NCBI GenBank assembly: GCA_944377315.1
Contig: CALWEM010000021.1
Location: 1 to 60,830 of the forward strand
From: an uncultured Clostridia bacterium
GTDB taxonomy: Bacteria; Bacillota; Clostridia; Christensenellales; UBA1242
Direction of reading: 5' to 3'
DNA length: 60,830 nucleotides
The notes under the pieces are model-generated. The model did not search any database, was not told the origin of the DNA, and worked only from the letters and a program-made list of their open reading frames with translations. Positions 1 to 8,793 of the stretch are shown one piece after another. The position numbers were made by a program, and so were the translations under genes. Position 1 is the first letter of the stretch; every line of letters begins with the position of its first letter.

Positions 1-2725
1 CATTTTCAGCAGGGTTAACTTTCCAAGTGTATGTAAAATCCCAAGGATATTCGCTGTTCCAAGTGCCAGCAGTGTTATCAACAAACCATTCCTTTGTTTT
101 TGCATCAGTTTCAATTGTTGAAAGATACTCCGCCTGACCTTCAACATCAATGTTATTTATTCCACCAATATCTCCATAATCGCCTCCATAGTAAGAATTA
201 AGAATGGTAGAATTTTCATCTTCAGTATTCACAAGTCCAATAATTCCACCAGTATTAACTCGAGCGATCACCATTCCAACATTAAATGTGTTTATAACTT
301 GTGATGCACCAATATGTCCAACAATTCCAGCACCACTTCCTCCTGTAAAAGATTGTATTTTCCCACCATTAAACGCGTTTGAAATTAAACCATTTAATGT
401 GTTTGCTCCAAAAATACCACCAACATTTGCCCTTTCACCATAAATATTACCAAAATTATACACATTGCAGGCATCCGAAGTGACATTATGCCCAACAATT
501 CCACCAGTATTAATTTGAGCATAAACACTGCCTTCATTCCAAGTGTTTTCAATTTCATTTCTTTTTGATATACTTGAAAGATAGGCAGCGTAGCCAGCAA
601 TTCCACCAACATTAATTCCGCCATAAACTCTATTGTGGTTTGATGAGTTAATTATGTTACTACTTGAAGAAAAGCCAATTATTCCACCAACATTATCTTC
701 GTTACCTAAAATTATTCCAAAATTATGACAATTTGAAATGGTTATATAGTGTGCTCCGCCAACAATTCCAGCAACCAGTCTTTCACCTTGAATGAGAGAA
801 TTCACAACACTGATATTCTTAATTCCAACATCAATAGTCGAATTTAGCCCATTCATAGAACCGAAAAAGCCTTGGTTGGCATACTCATCAGTTTCACCAT
901 ATGGCGTAAAGATTCCTGAAACCGTATGATTGTCACCATCATAGTTCCCGCGAAAAGAAAGTGCATTCGTCCCGATTGCGTCCCACCAATATTTGGAAAC
1001 ATCAATGTCGGCAGTTTGCTTGAAATATTTTCCAGCGTATGTCTGTCCGCCAAAGTTGGCATTATATGCAAGCCCAGCAAGTTCACTAGGCGTGGAGATA
1101 AGATATGGGTCATCTGCCGTGCCACTCCCTTCAAAAGTGGTTTTGATTTCACTTCGCACTTCTTCATCCGTCCACATATAGTCCACATTTTCTGGCATAT
1201 ATTCTTCCACAACACTGCCTTGAAAATATGGCAATGCTTGATTTGCCCAAGGATGAATTGTCCAAATATCTCCAAATTGCCACGGACTTTCCGAATTCCA
1301 AATTGAAGAAGAATACCACTCAACATTTTGTGCATCGCTCTTGATTGTGGCAAGATACTCCGCTTGTCCTTCAACATCAACTCTCTTGATTCCACCAATA
1401 TTTTCGCAGTCGCCACCATAGTATGAATTTGTCACCACACAATTTGCAAGATTTTCACCAACAACACCGCCCACTTTGCTGAAAGTGGTGTCCACATCCA
1501 AAGAAGCGACATTGAAACTGTTTTTTATCACTGAACTATTTGAGTTTCGTCCAACCACGCCACCAACCAAATCATATTCTGATTGAACTCTTCCAGCATT
1601 ATAAACATTATTCACCGTTGCGTTGTTAAAATTATTTCCAACAACACCACCCACAGCAAGATATTGGTCAAAATTAGCAAGGACTGTTCCAAGGTTATAT
1701 GAATTTTCAAGAACAGCAACATCATTTCTTCCCAAAACGCCACCAAGATTGCCACACCCACACACTATGCCGTAATTAAAGAGTTTTGATGCTGTCCCAT
1801 AATAGTTATCACCCAAAACGCCACCAATTGCGATGATATCGCCGTCTTGATGTTGAATATGTTTGTTTGAAACATTTCCAAAGTTTGTCAAATCACTGAC
1901 TTCGCCATTGTTGTTATGCCCAATGACTCCACCAACAGAACTGTTTTCATTTATCTCACCATAAATATTTCCGCTGTTTAAACAATCCTTAACTTCACAT
2001 ATATTATACCCGACAATTCCGCCGACATACCTTTTTGAAGACACATCTCCAGTGTTTTCACAACCTTGCACCAAGGATGAATTGATGGTGTATCCAACAA
2101 TACCACCCGTGCTTCCTTCTCCAATCACATCACTGTCGTTTTTGCAATTTAAAATCTTTGAACTTGAACAAAATCCAACAATCCCGCCAACATAGTCACT
2201 TCCTTGAATCAAAGAATCTTCAAGAAAAATATTCTTTATTTCGGCATCCAAAATTCTGCCAAAAATTCCTTGATAATTCTGTCCGTTTTGTGTGTATACT
2301 CCTTTAATTGTGTGGCTCAAACCATCATATATACCAGAAAAATTTTTATCTTTTCCAATCGATGTCCAATAATATGCTGACAAATCAATATCTTTTGTTT
2401 GTGAGAAATATATGTTTAAATATGTTGTTCCACTGTTGACATTAAACGCCAACAACGCAAGTTGTCCAGCAGTGGAGATGAGATATGGGTCATCTGCCGT
2501 GCCAGAACCACCAGCAAAACTATCTGCACAGTGATTTATCCAATTCTCATTCGGATTGTTCGGCTCTTTCGCGTTTAAAACTATACTTTCATTTTGCGAA
2601 GTGCCAAATTCCCCCCCCCGCTTGTCAGAGTGAAGAGAATTAAGACTTGAAAATAAAAAACTTCCGCCCAAACTTGCAGAAAGAAGAAACAAAAATGAAA
2701 ATACAAACAACAGAGTCCTTTTCAT
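1..2725 (-). CDS. Secreted GLUG-repeat surface protein (3' end beyond window)
   Basis: The frame stays open from the ATG to the left edge (at least 908 codons), so the C-terminus and any wall anchor are unseen. Residues 1-30 form a signal peptide: MKR, then a hydrophobic core. Next come two large modules of about 400-450 residues, each opening with GSGTADDPYLIST (near residues 75 and 530) and closing with VEGQAEYL. Inside each module short GGIVGxN/GGVVGxN units recur, the GLUG motif (Pfam Glug) found in beta-helical bacterial surface proteins. The gene is probably a cell-surface adhesin or matrix protein; the exact role is unknown. Codons 36-39 contain a run of nine G in the coding strand, a candidate slippage site. 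A promoter-like TTGATT-N18-TATAAT ends 7 nt before the ATG and no Shine-Dalgarno sequence is visible. Confidence 0.85.
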   Translation of the reverse strand, partial: MKRTLLFVFSFLFLLSASLGGSFLFSSLNSLHSDKRGGEFGTSQNESIVLNAKEPNNPNENWINHCADSFAGGSGTADDPYLISTAGQLALLAFNVNSGTTYLNIYFSQTKDIDLSAYYWTSIGKDKNFSGIYDGLSHTIKGVYTQNGQNYQGIFGRILDAEIKNIFLEDSLIQGSDYVGGIVGFCSSSKILNCKNDSDVIGEGSTGGIVGYTINSSLVQGCENTGDVSSKRYVGGIVGYNICEVKDCLNSGNIYGEINENSSVGGVIGHNNNGEVSDLTNFGNVSNKHIQHQDGDIIAIGGVLGDNYYGTASKLFNYGIVCGCGNLGGVLGRNDVAVLENSYNLGTVLANFDQYLAVGGVVGNNFNNATVNNVYNAGRVQSEYDLVGGVVGRNSNSSVIKNSFNVASLDVDTTFSKVGGVVGENLANCVVTNSYYGGDCENIGGIKRVDVEGQAEYLATIKSDAQNVEWYSSSIWNSESPWQFGDIWTIHPWANQALPYFQGSVVEEYMPENVDYMWTDEEVRSEIKTTFEGSGTADDPYLISTPSELAGLAYNANFGGQTYAGKYFKQTADIDVSKYWWDAIGTNALSFRGNYDGDNHTVSGIFTPYGETDEYANQGFFGSMNGLNSTIDVGIKNISVVNSLIQGERLVAGIVGGAHYITISNCHNFGIILGNEDNVGGIIGFSSSSNIINSSNHNRVYGGINVGGIAGYAAYLSSISKRNEIENTWNEGSVYAQINTGGIVGHNVTSDACNVYNFGNIYGERANVGGIFGANTLNGLISNAFNGGKIQSFTGGSGAGIVGHIGASQVINTFNVGMVIARVNTGGIIGLVNTEDENSTILNSYYGGDYGDIGGINNIDVEGQAEYLSTIETDAKTKEWFVDNTAGTWNSEYPWDFTYTWKVNPAEN
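2611..2619 (-). repeat. Poly-G (G9) tract inside the coding region
   Basis: Nine consecutive C on the + strand read as G9 in the GLUG-protein gene, directly after the signal peptide. With nine G the frame runs on into the GLUG modules. With eight or ten G a stop codon follows within 10 codons. A G run of this length is exceptional in such AT-rich DNA and is the classical substrate for slipped-strand phase variation. Confidence 0.75.
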
Positions 2726-2732
2726 ATAAATT

Positions 2733-2762
2733 ATTATATATTATTTTCTTTTTTAAAATCAA
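2733..2762 (-). promoter_or_regulatory. Promoter of the GLUG protein gene
   Basis: Minus-strand TTGATT (2757-2762), 18-nt spacer, TATAAT (2733-2738). Only 7 nt separate the -10 box from the ATG, so the transcript should begin at or next to the start codon. Confidence 0.5.
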
Positions 2763-2819
2763 ATATTTTTCACCAATTTGAAAATATTTTTATTTTTTAT
2801 CCACAAAACTGTTTGCAAG

Positions 2820-2916
2820 GGTGCATCTTGCACCGCGAAACGAGTTTCGCGGGAAGAGCCAATTCGCAAAGGAATTGGCTCGCTGGCGACTTCCGGTCGC
2901 CAGCACAAGATGCACC
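2820..2916. repeat. 97-bp cloverleaf-like element with three nested hairpins
   Basis: An 11-bp outer stem (2820-2830 with 2906-2916, perfect) encloses three perfect hairpins: 2833-2840/2845-2852 (8 bp, 4-nt loop), 2856-2865/2872-2881 (10 bp, 6-nt loop) and 2882-2890/2896-2904 (9 bp, 5-nt loop). The element is markedly more GC-rich than its surroundings. It begins 3 nt after the stop codon of the DUF4363 gene and lies upstream of the surface-protein promoter. It has no T tract, so it is not a normal intrinsic terminator, and no tRNA-type anticodon or T-loop. It could be a repetitive extragenic palindrome, a miniature mobile element or a structured RNA. I cannot tell which from one copy. Confidence 0.8.
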
Positions 2917-2919
2917 GCG

Positions 2920-3324
2920 TCACAACACATTACGAAAATCAGCACCCATAAAATGATGATATTGATCAGCATAAAGTTTGATTAATCTTAAAGAAACTGA
3001 AAATTCTTTGATATCATCCTGTTCAAGATAGGTTTTAAGTTTGATGATTTCCACGCCAATTTCCTGCATTGACTTATGATTGGCAACAAAGCACAATTTG
3101 CTTTCATCTGAAAGCCAAGAATATTCCAAATTTTCCACCAAAGAGTTAACTTTGGTGTTTTTTATTCCTTCATTTTCAACAACGGCATTTTCAATTTGAT
3201 AGCAATATTCTTTCACATTTGAAAGGGCGTCTTGAACAAGTTTGTCTTCCACCACACAAATTGTTGTCAAAAGGGCGATGATAACAAAAATTGAAACAAG
3301 CTGAAACCACATAAATCTTGTCAT
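2920..3324 (-). CDS. DUF4363-like single-pass membrane protein
   Basis: This 134-aa protein has one N-terminal membrane segment (about residues 5-25) followed by an acidic, helical domain with no cysteine pair or catalytic motif that I can see. Size, layout and position directly after a DUF421 gene match the DUF4363 family of clostridia, whose function is unknown. Its ATG overlaps the stop of the upstream DUF421 gene as ATGA, so the two are translationally coupled and probably act together at the membrane. The 97-bp hairpin element follows the stop almost at once. Confidence 0.6.
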   Translation of the reverse strand: MTRFMWFQLVSIFVIIALLTTICVVEDKLVQDALSNVKEYCYQIENAVVENEGIKNTKVNSLVENLEYSWLSDESKLCFVANHKSMQEIGVEIIKLKTYLEQDDIKEFSVSLRLIKLYADQYHHFMGADFRNVL

Positions 3325-4040
3325 TCGCTCACCTGCCCAAGTGGCTCAACATTAAAAGTTATGTATTTGTCATAAAAAGGTTGAGCAAAAACCGAACCAT
3401 TTTTATCAATTGTCAACACCAAGCAATCTTTAACCTTTTTTATGTTGGCATCTTTGAGAAGCTTCAAAACAAAATTTTCATCAATCTTGGCGATTTCCAA
3501 ATTATTTTTCAAAATCTTGCCTTCGCTTATAATATTGATCGGCAAAGCACTTTTTTCCACATCAAGTTTCATATCACCCACCGTGAGTGGAGCAAATTCG
3601 CTTTTTGGAAAGACGGACATTTTCCCATTTGTTTCCATAATCGCATACTGCACTTGTTCCAATTTGAAATATCCAGCACCACGCACCGCTTCAGTGATAT
3701 CATCAATTGACAAGTTAAGATTTTTGAGTGCTTTATAATCAATCCCATTTGGGTTTATCACAATCACCGGTTTTCCGCTGACAAAATGTGAAAATTTTGT
3801 GGATGCCTTACTCAAAAGAGTGATGGCAAAATGAATCAAAACCAAAGTGAAAAGCGGAACAATTCCTTCCAAAACCGGCACTGAAACTTCTGCCATTGGA
3901 ATGGTGGCAAGGTCGGCAATAATCAAGGTCAGGACAAGTTCAAAAGGTTGCATTTGTCCCAGTTGTCTTTTCCCCATAAGTCGATAGAGAAAAAGCACAA
4001 TAATATATATTATCATCACTCTCACAATTGTTGTCAACAT
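3321..4040 (-). CDS. DUF421 (YetF-like) membrane protein
   Basis: I start at the ATG giving MLTTIVRVMIIYIIV (239 aa); a longer in-frame reading only adds a Lys-rich stretch that runs back into the flippase gene. Three membrane helices occupy about residues 1-85, including the family sequence YRLMGKRQLGQMQPFEL. A soluble domain follows with GKPVIVINPNGI and an LEQVQYAIMETNGKMSVFP-like block, typical of DUF421/YetF proteins. These are membrane proteins of the Bacillus/Clostridium group with an unclear, possibly envelope-related role. The 4-nt overlap with the DUF4363 gene marks an operon. A possible promoter (TTGATT at 4071-4076, N18, AATAAT at 4047-4052) ends 6 nt before the ATG. Confidence 0.8.
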   Translation of the reverse strand: MLTTIVRVMIIYIIVLFLYRLMGKRQLGQMQPFELVLTLIIADLATIPMAEVSVPVLEGIVPLFTLVLIHFAITLLSKASTKFSHFVSGKPVIVINPNGIDYKALKNLNLSIDDITEAVRGAGYFKLEQVQYAIMETNGKMSVFPKSEFAPLTVGDMKLDVEKSALPINIISEGKILKNNLEIAKIDENFVLKLLKDANIKKVKDCLVLTIDKNGSVFAQPFYDKYITFNVEPLGQVSE

Positions 4041-4101
4041 ATTTTTATTATTGATTAAACTTGGAAAAATAATCAAAAATTGGCAAAAAACAACAAAAAT
4101 T

Positions 4102-5649
4102 TTAATTTTTTTCGATTTTTTTGCGTTTTTTCTTACCTTTTTTGAGATTTTTAAATTTTTCTTTGAACAAAACAACATAGCCGTGCACACTCACCACATT
4201 AAAAACAAGACAAAGTGTCACAAAAGAAAGTGTGGCAATTATGGTGGCAAAAAAGATGGTGAAAAACAAAGGCAATATATATGAAAGGAGCGAACCAGAG
4301 AAGGATGCAAGTGCGATTGCTGGCAGAGAAAGAAAGATAAGTAAAAGAAGTTGTTTGAGAATTTTTACTTCAATTTTAAGTTTTCGTTTGAGCATAAAGA
4401 TATTCAAAATCGCCGTGATTGTCATACTCACACCCATACCAAGTGGAAGAGAATTCACACCCATATATTTTGTCAAAAAAACAACTGACAAAAAGGTGAA
4501 AATTCCGCCGATGATATAGTTGACAAACGACTTAACTTCCAAACCAACCGAATTCAAAATTGCCGAAGTTATGTTTGTTATTCCCATCGGTATCATTATC
4601 CAAGCAGAAAATTCAAGAAGAGTTCCACTCAAGACCTCGCCAAACAAAAACTTTCCAATCATCTCTCCCACACCCATATATATTGTCATAAAAATAAAGG
4701 TGATGAGAAGAGAAAAACCGATGGAAGAAGTGACCCGCTTTTGAATATGCTCACTGTCATTTTGCACCATCGCCATTGAAATGTCTGGAACAAGTGCAGT
4801 TGAAAGCGAACCAATCAAGGTGGTCGGAAGGAAAAGAAGCGGATATGTCATCCCCAATGCTATTCCATACACACTCATTGCTTGCTCCACCGTGTAGCCA
4901 AACGAAATTAGGCGTGCAGGCAAAATGAGAGCGATGAGTGGTTGCACCAAACTTCCAGCCACACGCACCATTGTGATTGGAGTGGACTGCTTCAAAATTG
5001 TGCGATAAATTTTGTTAGGTTTAGAGAGTTTGCCACCATAGGAAAAATATAAAATAACCACAAACACTGCCGAAAGAACACAAGAAATTGTGAATGACCA
5101 AGCCACTGTGACCGCCCCGGCAAGAGCCGTCATTCCAGCGTTTAGTAACAAAACACAAAGAACAATTTTGACCACCATTTCAAAAAGTTCGGAAATGCAA
5201 AGAGCAAAATAGTTGTCATACCCCCACATTGCTCCACGAAAAACAGAATAAACAGAAGAGAAAACAAGTGACGGAAGCAAAATAATCAAAATGTTAATGC
5301 AATTTTCATCAGAAAAAAGATGAGAAAACAAATTTCTGAAAACAAAAACAATCAAACATAACAAAACACTGACTGCAAGTCCAATGAAAAGCCCAGAAGA
5401 AACCAACGCACCAATTTGTTTTTTGTCGCCAGTCACACGATAACTTGCTGTGAGTCGCGATATTATCAAAGTCAAACCACTCGACACAATCGTCAAAAGA
5501 ACCATAAAAATTGACAGTGCCACTTGATAGAGACCAAGGGCTTCTGCTCCAATCGTCCGCGACAACAAAATTCTCAACAAAAATCCCAACAGTCGGGTTA
5601 ATACTGAAAAAACAGTGATTATTGCCACATTTTTAAAAATTGATTTCAT
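4102..5649 (-). CDS. SpoVB/MurJ-type polysaccharide flippase
   Basis: This 515-aa polytopic protein begins MKSIFKNVAIITVFSVL followed by RLLGFLLRILLSRTIGAEALGLY, the characteristic start of the SpoVB branch of the MATE/MOP superfamily. About 12-14 hydrophobic helices follow, then a Lys-rich cytoplasmic tail. Family members flip lipid-linked sugars (lipid II or exopolysaccharide units) across the cytoplasmic membrane. Whether this one serves vegetative peptidoglycan or sporulation cannot be read from the sequence. The start is chosen where family similarity begins; upstream in-frame codons are low-complexity and no good Shine-Dalgarno sequence marks any of the candidates. It diverges from the LysM gene and runs toward DUF421. 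Confidence 0.85.
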   Translation of the reverse strand: MKSIFKNVAIITVFSVLTRLLGFLLRILLSRTIGAEALGLYQVALSIFMVLLTIVSSGLTLIISRLTASYRVTGDKKQIGALVSSGLFIGLAVSVLLCLIVFVFRNLFSHLFSDENCINILIILLPSLVFSSVYSVFRGAMWGYDNYFALCISELFEMVVKIVLCVLLLNAGMTALAGAVTVAWSFTISCVLSAVFVVILYFSYGGKLSKPNKIYRTILKQSTPITMVRVAGSLVQPLIALILPARLISFGYTVEQAMSVYGIALGMTYPLLFLPTTLIGSLSTALVPDISMAMVQNDSEHIQKRVTSSIGFSLLITFIFMTIYMGVGEMIGKFLFGEVLSGTLLEFSAWIMIPMGITNITSAILNSVGLEVKSFVNYIIGGIFTFLSVVFLTKYMGVNSLPLGMGVSMTITAILNIFMLKRKLKIEVKILKQLLLLIFLSLPAIALASFSGSLLSYILPLFFTIFFATIIATLSFVTLCLVFNVVSVHGYVVLFKEKFKNLKKGKKKRKKIEKN

Positions 5650-5715
5650 ACAAAATAATTCTATCGTCATTTTTTCGTAAATATGACAATAAAATATAAA
5701 AATGAAGGAGAAAAA

Positions 5716-5883
5716 ATGAGTGTCAAAAAAATTTCTTTTCCATACTATAAAGTCAAAAAAGGCGAAAACTTGAAAACAATATCTCAAAAATTTAACATTG
5801 AAAGCACAGAGATTTTGTTGGATAATAACCTTTCGCCAAAACAAATCAAAGAAGGCGTTTTTATTTTAATTAAAAACGATTAA
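5716..5883 (+). CDS. Small stand-alone LysM-domain protein
   Basis: This 55-aa product is essentially one LysM motif: YKVKKGENLKTIS near the start and LSPKQIKEGVFILI at the end. The ATG is fixed by a good AAGGAG 5 nt upstream. LysM domains bind N-acetylglucosamine-containing polymers such as peptidoglycan. There is no signal peptide, so it either stays in the cytoplasm or exits by another route; single LysM proteins of this size are also often annotated as spore-coat or envelope accessories. It diverges from the flippase gene 67 bp away, which suggests, but does not prove, an envelope role. Confidence 0.7.
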   Translation: MSVKKISFPYYKVKKGENLKTISQKFNIESTEILLDNNLSPKQIKEGVFILIKND

Positions 5884-5946
5884 AATAAAAAAATAAATAT
5901 TAAAAAATTAAAAAAATATTAAAAAATCATATTTTTTCGCATTTTT

Positions 5947-7080
5947 TCACGATTTTTTAATATTTTTCTTTGATTTTTTGTTTTCTTTTAATTTTTCTCT
6001 AAATTCATTTTTATTCTCTTGTTCGCCATCAACCTTTTTTTCTTCCATATTTTCTTTTTCAATTTGAGCGTTTTCTTTGTTTTCTGCCTTCTTCTTTTTA
6101 TCCTTGTTTTTAAACAATTTGAAGATGAAATTTTCAATTTGTTTTTGATATTTATACGACAAAACGATAACCACAATAATCGCGACAATAATAACCGCCC
6201 AAACAGCCAAACCCCAGCCGTGATACGGAATGAGATAACCACTTCCAAAGTAGCTCACCGTCAAAATTCCAATTGGTCGACAGATAATGTTTGTGACAGT
6301 GAAAAATGTCCAACTCATATTTGTCAGCCCAGCCACCAAACATAGAACATCATCTGGAAAGATTGGAAGAAGCATCATAATGAAGAAAGAATATTTTGCG
6401 CCATTCAAAAAATTTACCCATTTTTCGCAAGTTTTTTTCCCAACCATAAAAACCACAAGTTTTCTGCCAAAAAATCTTCCCAGAAAGAATGCCAGCAAAC
6501 TTCCCAAAAGTATTCCCGCCAGCGAAAGAAGTGATGCTTGAAGCGGACCATAAAGTAACGCACCCGCAATAATCGTCACCGTGGACGGAATTGGAATGAA
6601 TGTGACTTGCAAAAATGATATCAATGTGAAGCCCAATCTTCCCCAAAATCCCCACGACAAAATCAAATCTTTGAGTTTTTCTGCAGTGTTAATTTTTTCC
6701 CAAACACCCGTCCAAACGAGAGTGTAATAGCCAAGCACCAAAAGTCCAGCAACCACAAAAATGACAATTGTGGAGCGAATTATTTTGCTTTTGAGCGAAA
6801 GTTCTTTTTTGTCAGTTTCGGCAATTTTTGTGTCGGTTTTATTTATATTTTCTTTCTCAACAACTTCTACTTTTTCTTTGGCAATATTTTGACCTTTTTT
6901 TGTTATTTTGTTTACTTTCTCTTCAACATTTTTGTTTTTTTCAATTTTCTCATCAAAAATGCCATTTTCAACATTCTTCTCCACTTTTTGAAGAACGCTC
7001 TCTTCCATAATAGAAGCTTCAACATTTTGTGTTGATTTTTCCACCACTTTTTTTCTTCTTTCTTTTTTCAAATCACTCAT
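5947..7080 (-). CDS. TVP38/TMEM64 (DedA superfamily) membrane protein with charged tails
   Basis: The 377-aa protein has a Lys/Glu-rich N-terminal region of about 95 residues, then 5-6 membrane helices with the VTT/SNARE-associated signatures (IPIPSTVTIIAGALLYGP, then GRFFGRKLV and LLPIFPDDVLCLVAGLTNM), and a C-terminal Lys/Glu-rich tail of about 60 residues. DedA/VTT proteins are implicated in lipid scrambling and envelope homeostasis. The two long charged cytoplasmic tails are unusual for the family. A TATAAT (7091-7096, minus strand) lies 10 nt before the ATG and no ribosome binding site is present, so the mRNA may be nearly leaderless. Confidence 0.8.
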   Translation of the reverse strand: MSDLKKERRKKVVEKSTQNVEASIMEESVLQKVEKNVENGIFDEKIEKNKNVEEKVNKITKKGQNIAKEKVEVVEKENINKTDTKIAETDKKELSLKSKIIRSTIVIFVVAGLLVLGYYTLVWTGVWEKINTAEKLKDLILSWGFWGRLGFTLISFLQVTFIPIPSTVTIIAGALLYGPLQASLLSLAGILLGSLLAFFLGRFFGRKLVVFMVGKKTCEKWVNFLNGAKYSFFIMMLLPIFPDDVLCLVAGLTNMSWTFFTVTNIICRPIGILTVSYFGSGYLIPYHGWGLAVWAVIIVAIIVVIVLSYKYQKQIENFIFKLFKNKDKKKKAENKENAQIEKENMEEKKVDGEQENKNEFREKLKENKKSKKNIKKS

Positions 7081-7130
7081 ATATTAATATATTATACCTT
7101 AAAGAAAGAAATTTACAAAATATTTTACTC

Positions 7131-8744
7131 TTAAATTCCATATTCGCTTGGATTTTCTTTCAAAAGTTTGTTTTTGACATTCTCTTCGCTTTGTTTTGTC
7201 ACCTTTTGTGGCTTTATTATCGTCACATCATTCGGTGGCAAGGTCATACCTTCACCAAGTTCTTCAACACCTTCCATTATTATACCATCTTGAGCGTTAT
7301 AAAAGTCGTGCCGTATTTCTTTCTCTTTAATAAGTTCGCCATCTTTGTAATATTTCAAATATGCCTTACTTTCATAGCCTTCGCGTGGATATTTGACACG
7401 ATAAAACTCGCCTTTATATAAAATTTTATCCGCATACTTTCCTTCCGTGTCAGGCAAAATTTTGTCACCGTTATGTCCCAAAACTTTCACAAGTTCGGCG
7501 TGGCGTTCAATCGTCACCCCCGAAGTGTCTTGACCAAAAATTTCCACCTTGACTTCATTTTCATCGACACTTGAACGAATGTAAATCGGCTTTTCCAGAT
7601 TGTTTGTGAACACAAGGTCGGCATAATCAGATGACACCATTGCATCAAATGAAAGTGGAACATATGAACTTGGCAAAGTGTGATGGCAAACTTTGTTAAT
7701 TTCAATATCAGCAAGAAGAAGGGCGTTATATAATGTTGTGGATGCTTGACACACTCCACCGCCAACTCCATCAACATAGACACCATTATAAATTATATGT
7801 GCTTTTTGATAGCCATTCTCTTCCGTTCGAGCACCAGTCGTTTCGTTGAATGAAACACTTTCTCCACTTTCAACCACCATTCCATTGAACGCTTCCATAG
7901 CCTTTTTGATGTTGTTTTTGCGTTTTTGATTGCTGTTTTTTATTGAAGTTGAAAATTCACTCCTTTTGACAACACTCTTAAGCATTTCTTCTTCATCAAA
8001 TTCCGGAGCAATTTCCACAATTGGAATTTCAATATCCACAATTTTCCCCTTTTTCAAACCATCGTCAAGTTTGGAATAAAGTTCATCGCGAAGAACAGTC
8101 ACACTCTCTTGACCTTTGTCCACTTCAAATGGAAAATCTTTTGAAGTGTCAAAAACAAGACTTGCTGGAATTTGTGGTCGTTCCACTTCTTCAATAATCT
8201 CATTCAGTTTTTCATCAAAGTTTGCCAAAACATTTTTATATGATATTTGAAAATCCAATCCGTTTTCTTCAATCTCCTTTTTCTTTTTGAGATTTTGAAA
8301 ATAATTCCCAGTTTTGCCATAGGAAGCAATTTCCTTGATATATGGTTGAATTTTGTTGGTCACCTCAAAATCCGTCCCCTTAAGTTGCCAATTTTTATCT
8401 TTATATTTCAGATTTATTTCAATCTCATTACGGCTTGTCAGCATATCAGTCAAAACCACATTTTCTGCTTCTGCCATCGTCATCGAAGAAACATCAATGC
8501 CATTTATTTTTGTGTTTTCATAAAATTTTGCATTGCTGGTCAAAGAATTTTCAAAGAAAAATTGACACACCAAAAGACAGACGACTGCAATCGCCGAAAT
8601 TGAAATAAACCAAACAAATCCACCACTTTTCTTTGTTTTTTGTGGTTTTTCTTCATTTTTTTCAATTTTTTTTGAATTTTTAACTGATTTTTTTGTATTT
8701 TTAACTGATTTTTTTGTATTTTTTGTTTTTTCGCTCTTTTTCAT
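7131..8744 (-). CDS. VanW family protein
   Basis: The 537-aa protein has a short Lys/Ser-rich cytoplasmic N-terminus containing a duplicated KKSVKNT unit, one membrane anchor (about residues 46-68), a YoaR-like putative peptidoglycan-binding region, and a VanW domain recognised by VSFNETTGARTEENGY and GGGVCQASTTLYNALLLADI. VanW proteins occur in vancomycin clusters, but chromosomal copies without the other van genes are common in clostridia and have no proven resistance role; no van gene is visible here. The most likely role is extracytoplasmic and cell-wall associated. A TAGGAG lies very close (2 nt) before the ATG. Confidence 0.85.
   Translation of the reverse strand: MKKSEKTKNTKKSVKNTKKSVKNSKKIEKNEEKPQKTKKSGGFVWFISISAIAVVCLLVCQFFFENSLTSNAKFYENTKINGIDVSSMTMAEAENVVLTDMLTSRNEIEINLKYKDKNWQLKGTDFEVTNKIQPYIKEIASYGKTGNYFQNLKKKKEIEENGLDFQISYKNVLANFDEKLNEIIEEVERPQIPASLVFDTSKDFPFEVDKGQESVTVLRDELYSKLDDGLKKGKIVDIEIPIVEIAPEFDEEEMLKSVVKRSEFSTSIKNSNQKRKNNIKKAMEAFNGMVVESGESVSFNETTGARTEENGYQKAHIIYNGVYVDGVGGGVCQASTTLYNALLLADIEINKVCHHTLPSSYVPLSFDAMVSSDYADLVFTNNLEKPIYIRSSVDENEVKVEIFGQDTSGVTIERHAELVKVLGHNGDKILPDTEGKYADKILYKGEFYRVKYPREGYESKAYLKYYKDGELIKEKEIRHDFYNAQDGIIMEGVEELGEGMTLPPNDVTIIKPQKVTKQSEENVKNKLLKENPSEYGI
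8677..8718. repeat. 21-bp tandem duplication at the start of the vanW-like gene
   Basis: Two perfect head-to-tail 21-bp copies (8677-8697 and 8698-8718) encode the repeated KKSVKNT unit of the cytoplasmic N-terminus. Because the period is a multiple of three, copy-number change would keep the frame. Confidence 0.85.
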
Positions 8745-8793
8745 ACTCCTAGTATGTTCAAAAGTAAAATAAATATAACAAACACGAGATTTG

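Noticed and set aside
853-1419. 188-aa minus-strand frame inside the GLUG gene
   Set aside because: Out-of-frame shadow of the GLUG coding sequence, whose frame is continuous to the edge.
2820-2916. Cloverleaf element as a tRNA gene
   Set aside because: Stem lengths (8, 10 and 9 bp arms, 11-bp outer stem) and loops do not fit a tRNA, and no T-loop or anticodon loop is present.
2790-2972. 60-aa minus-strand frame through the hairpin element
   Set aside because: It only reads through the palindromes, overlaps the end of the DUF4363 gene and has no ribosome binding site.
7131-8744. VanW as evidence of a vancomycin-resistance cluster
   Set aside because: No VanA/B ligase, VanH, VanX or regulator genes are present; isolated vanW-like genes are common in clostridia.
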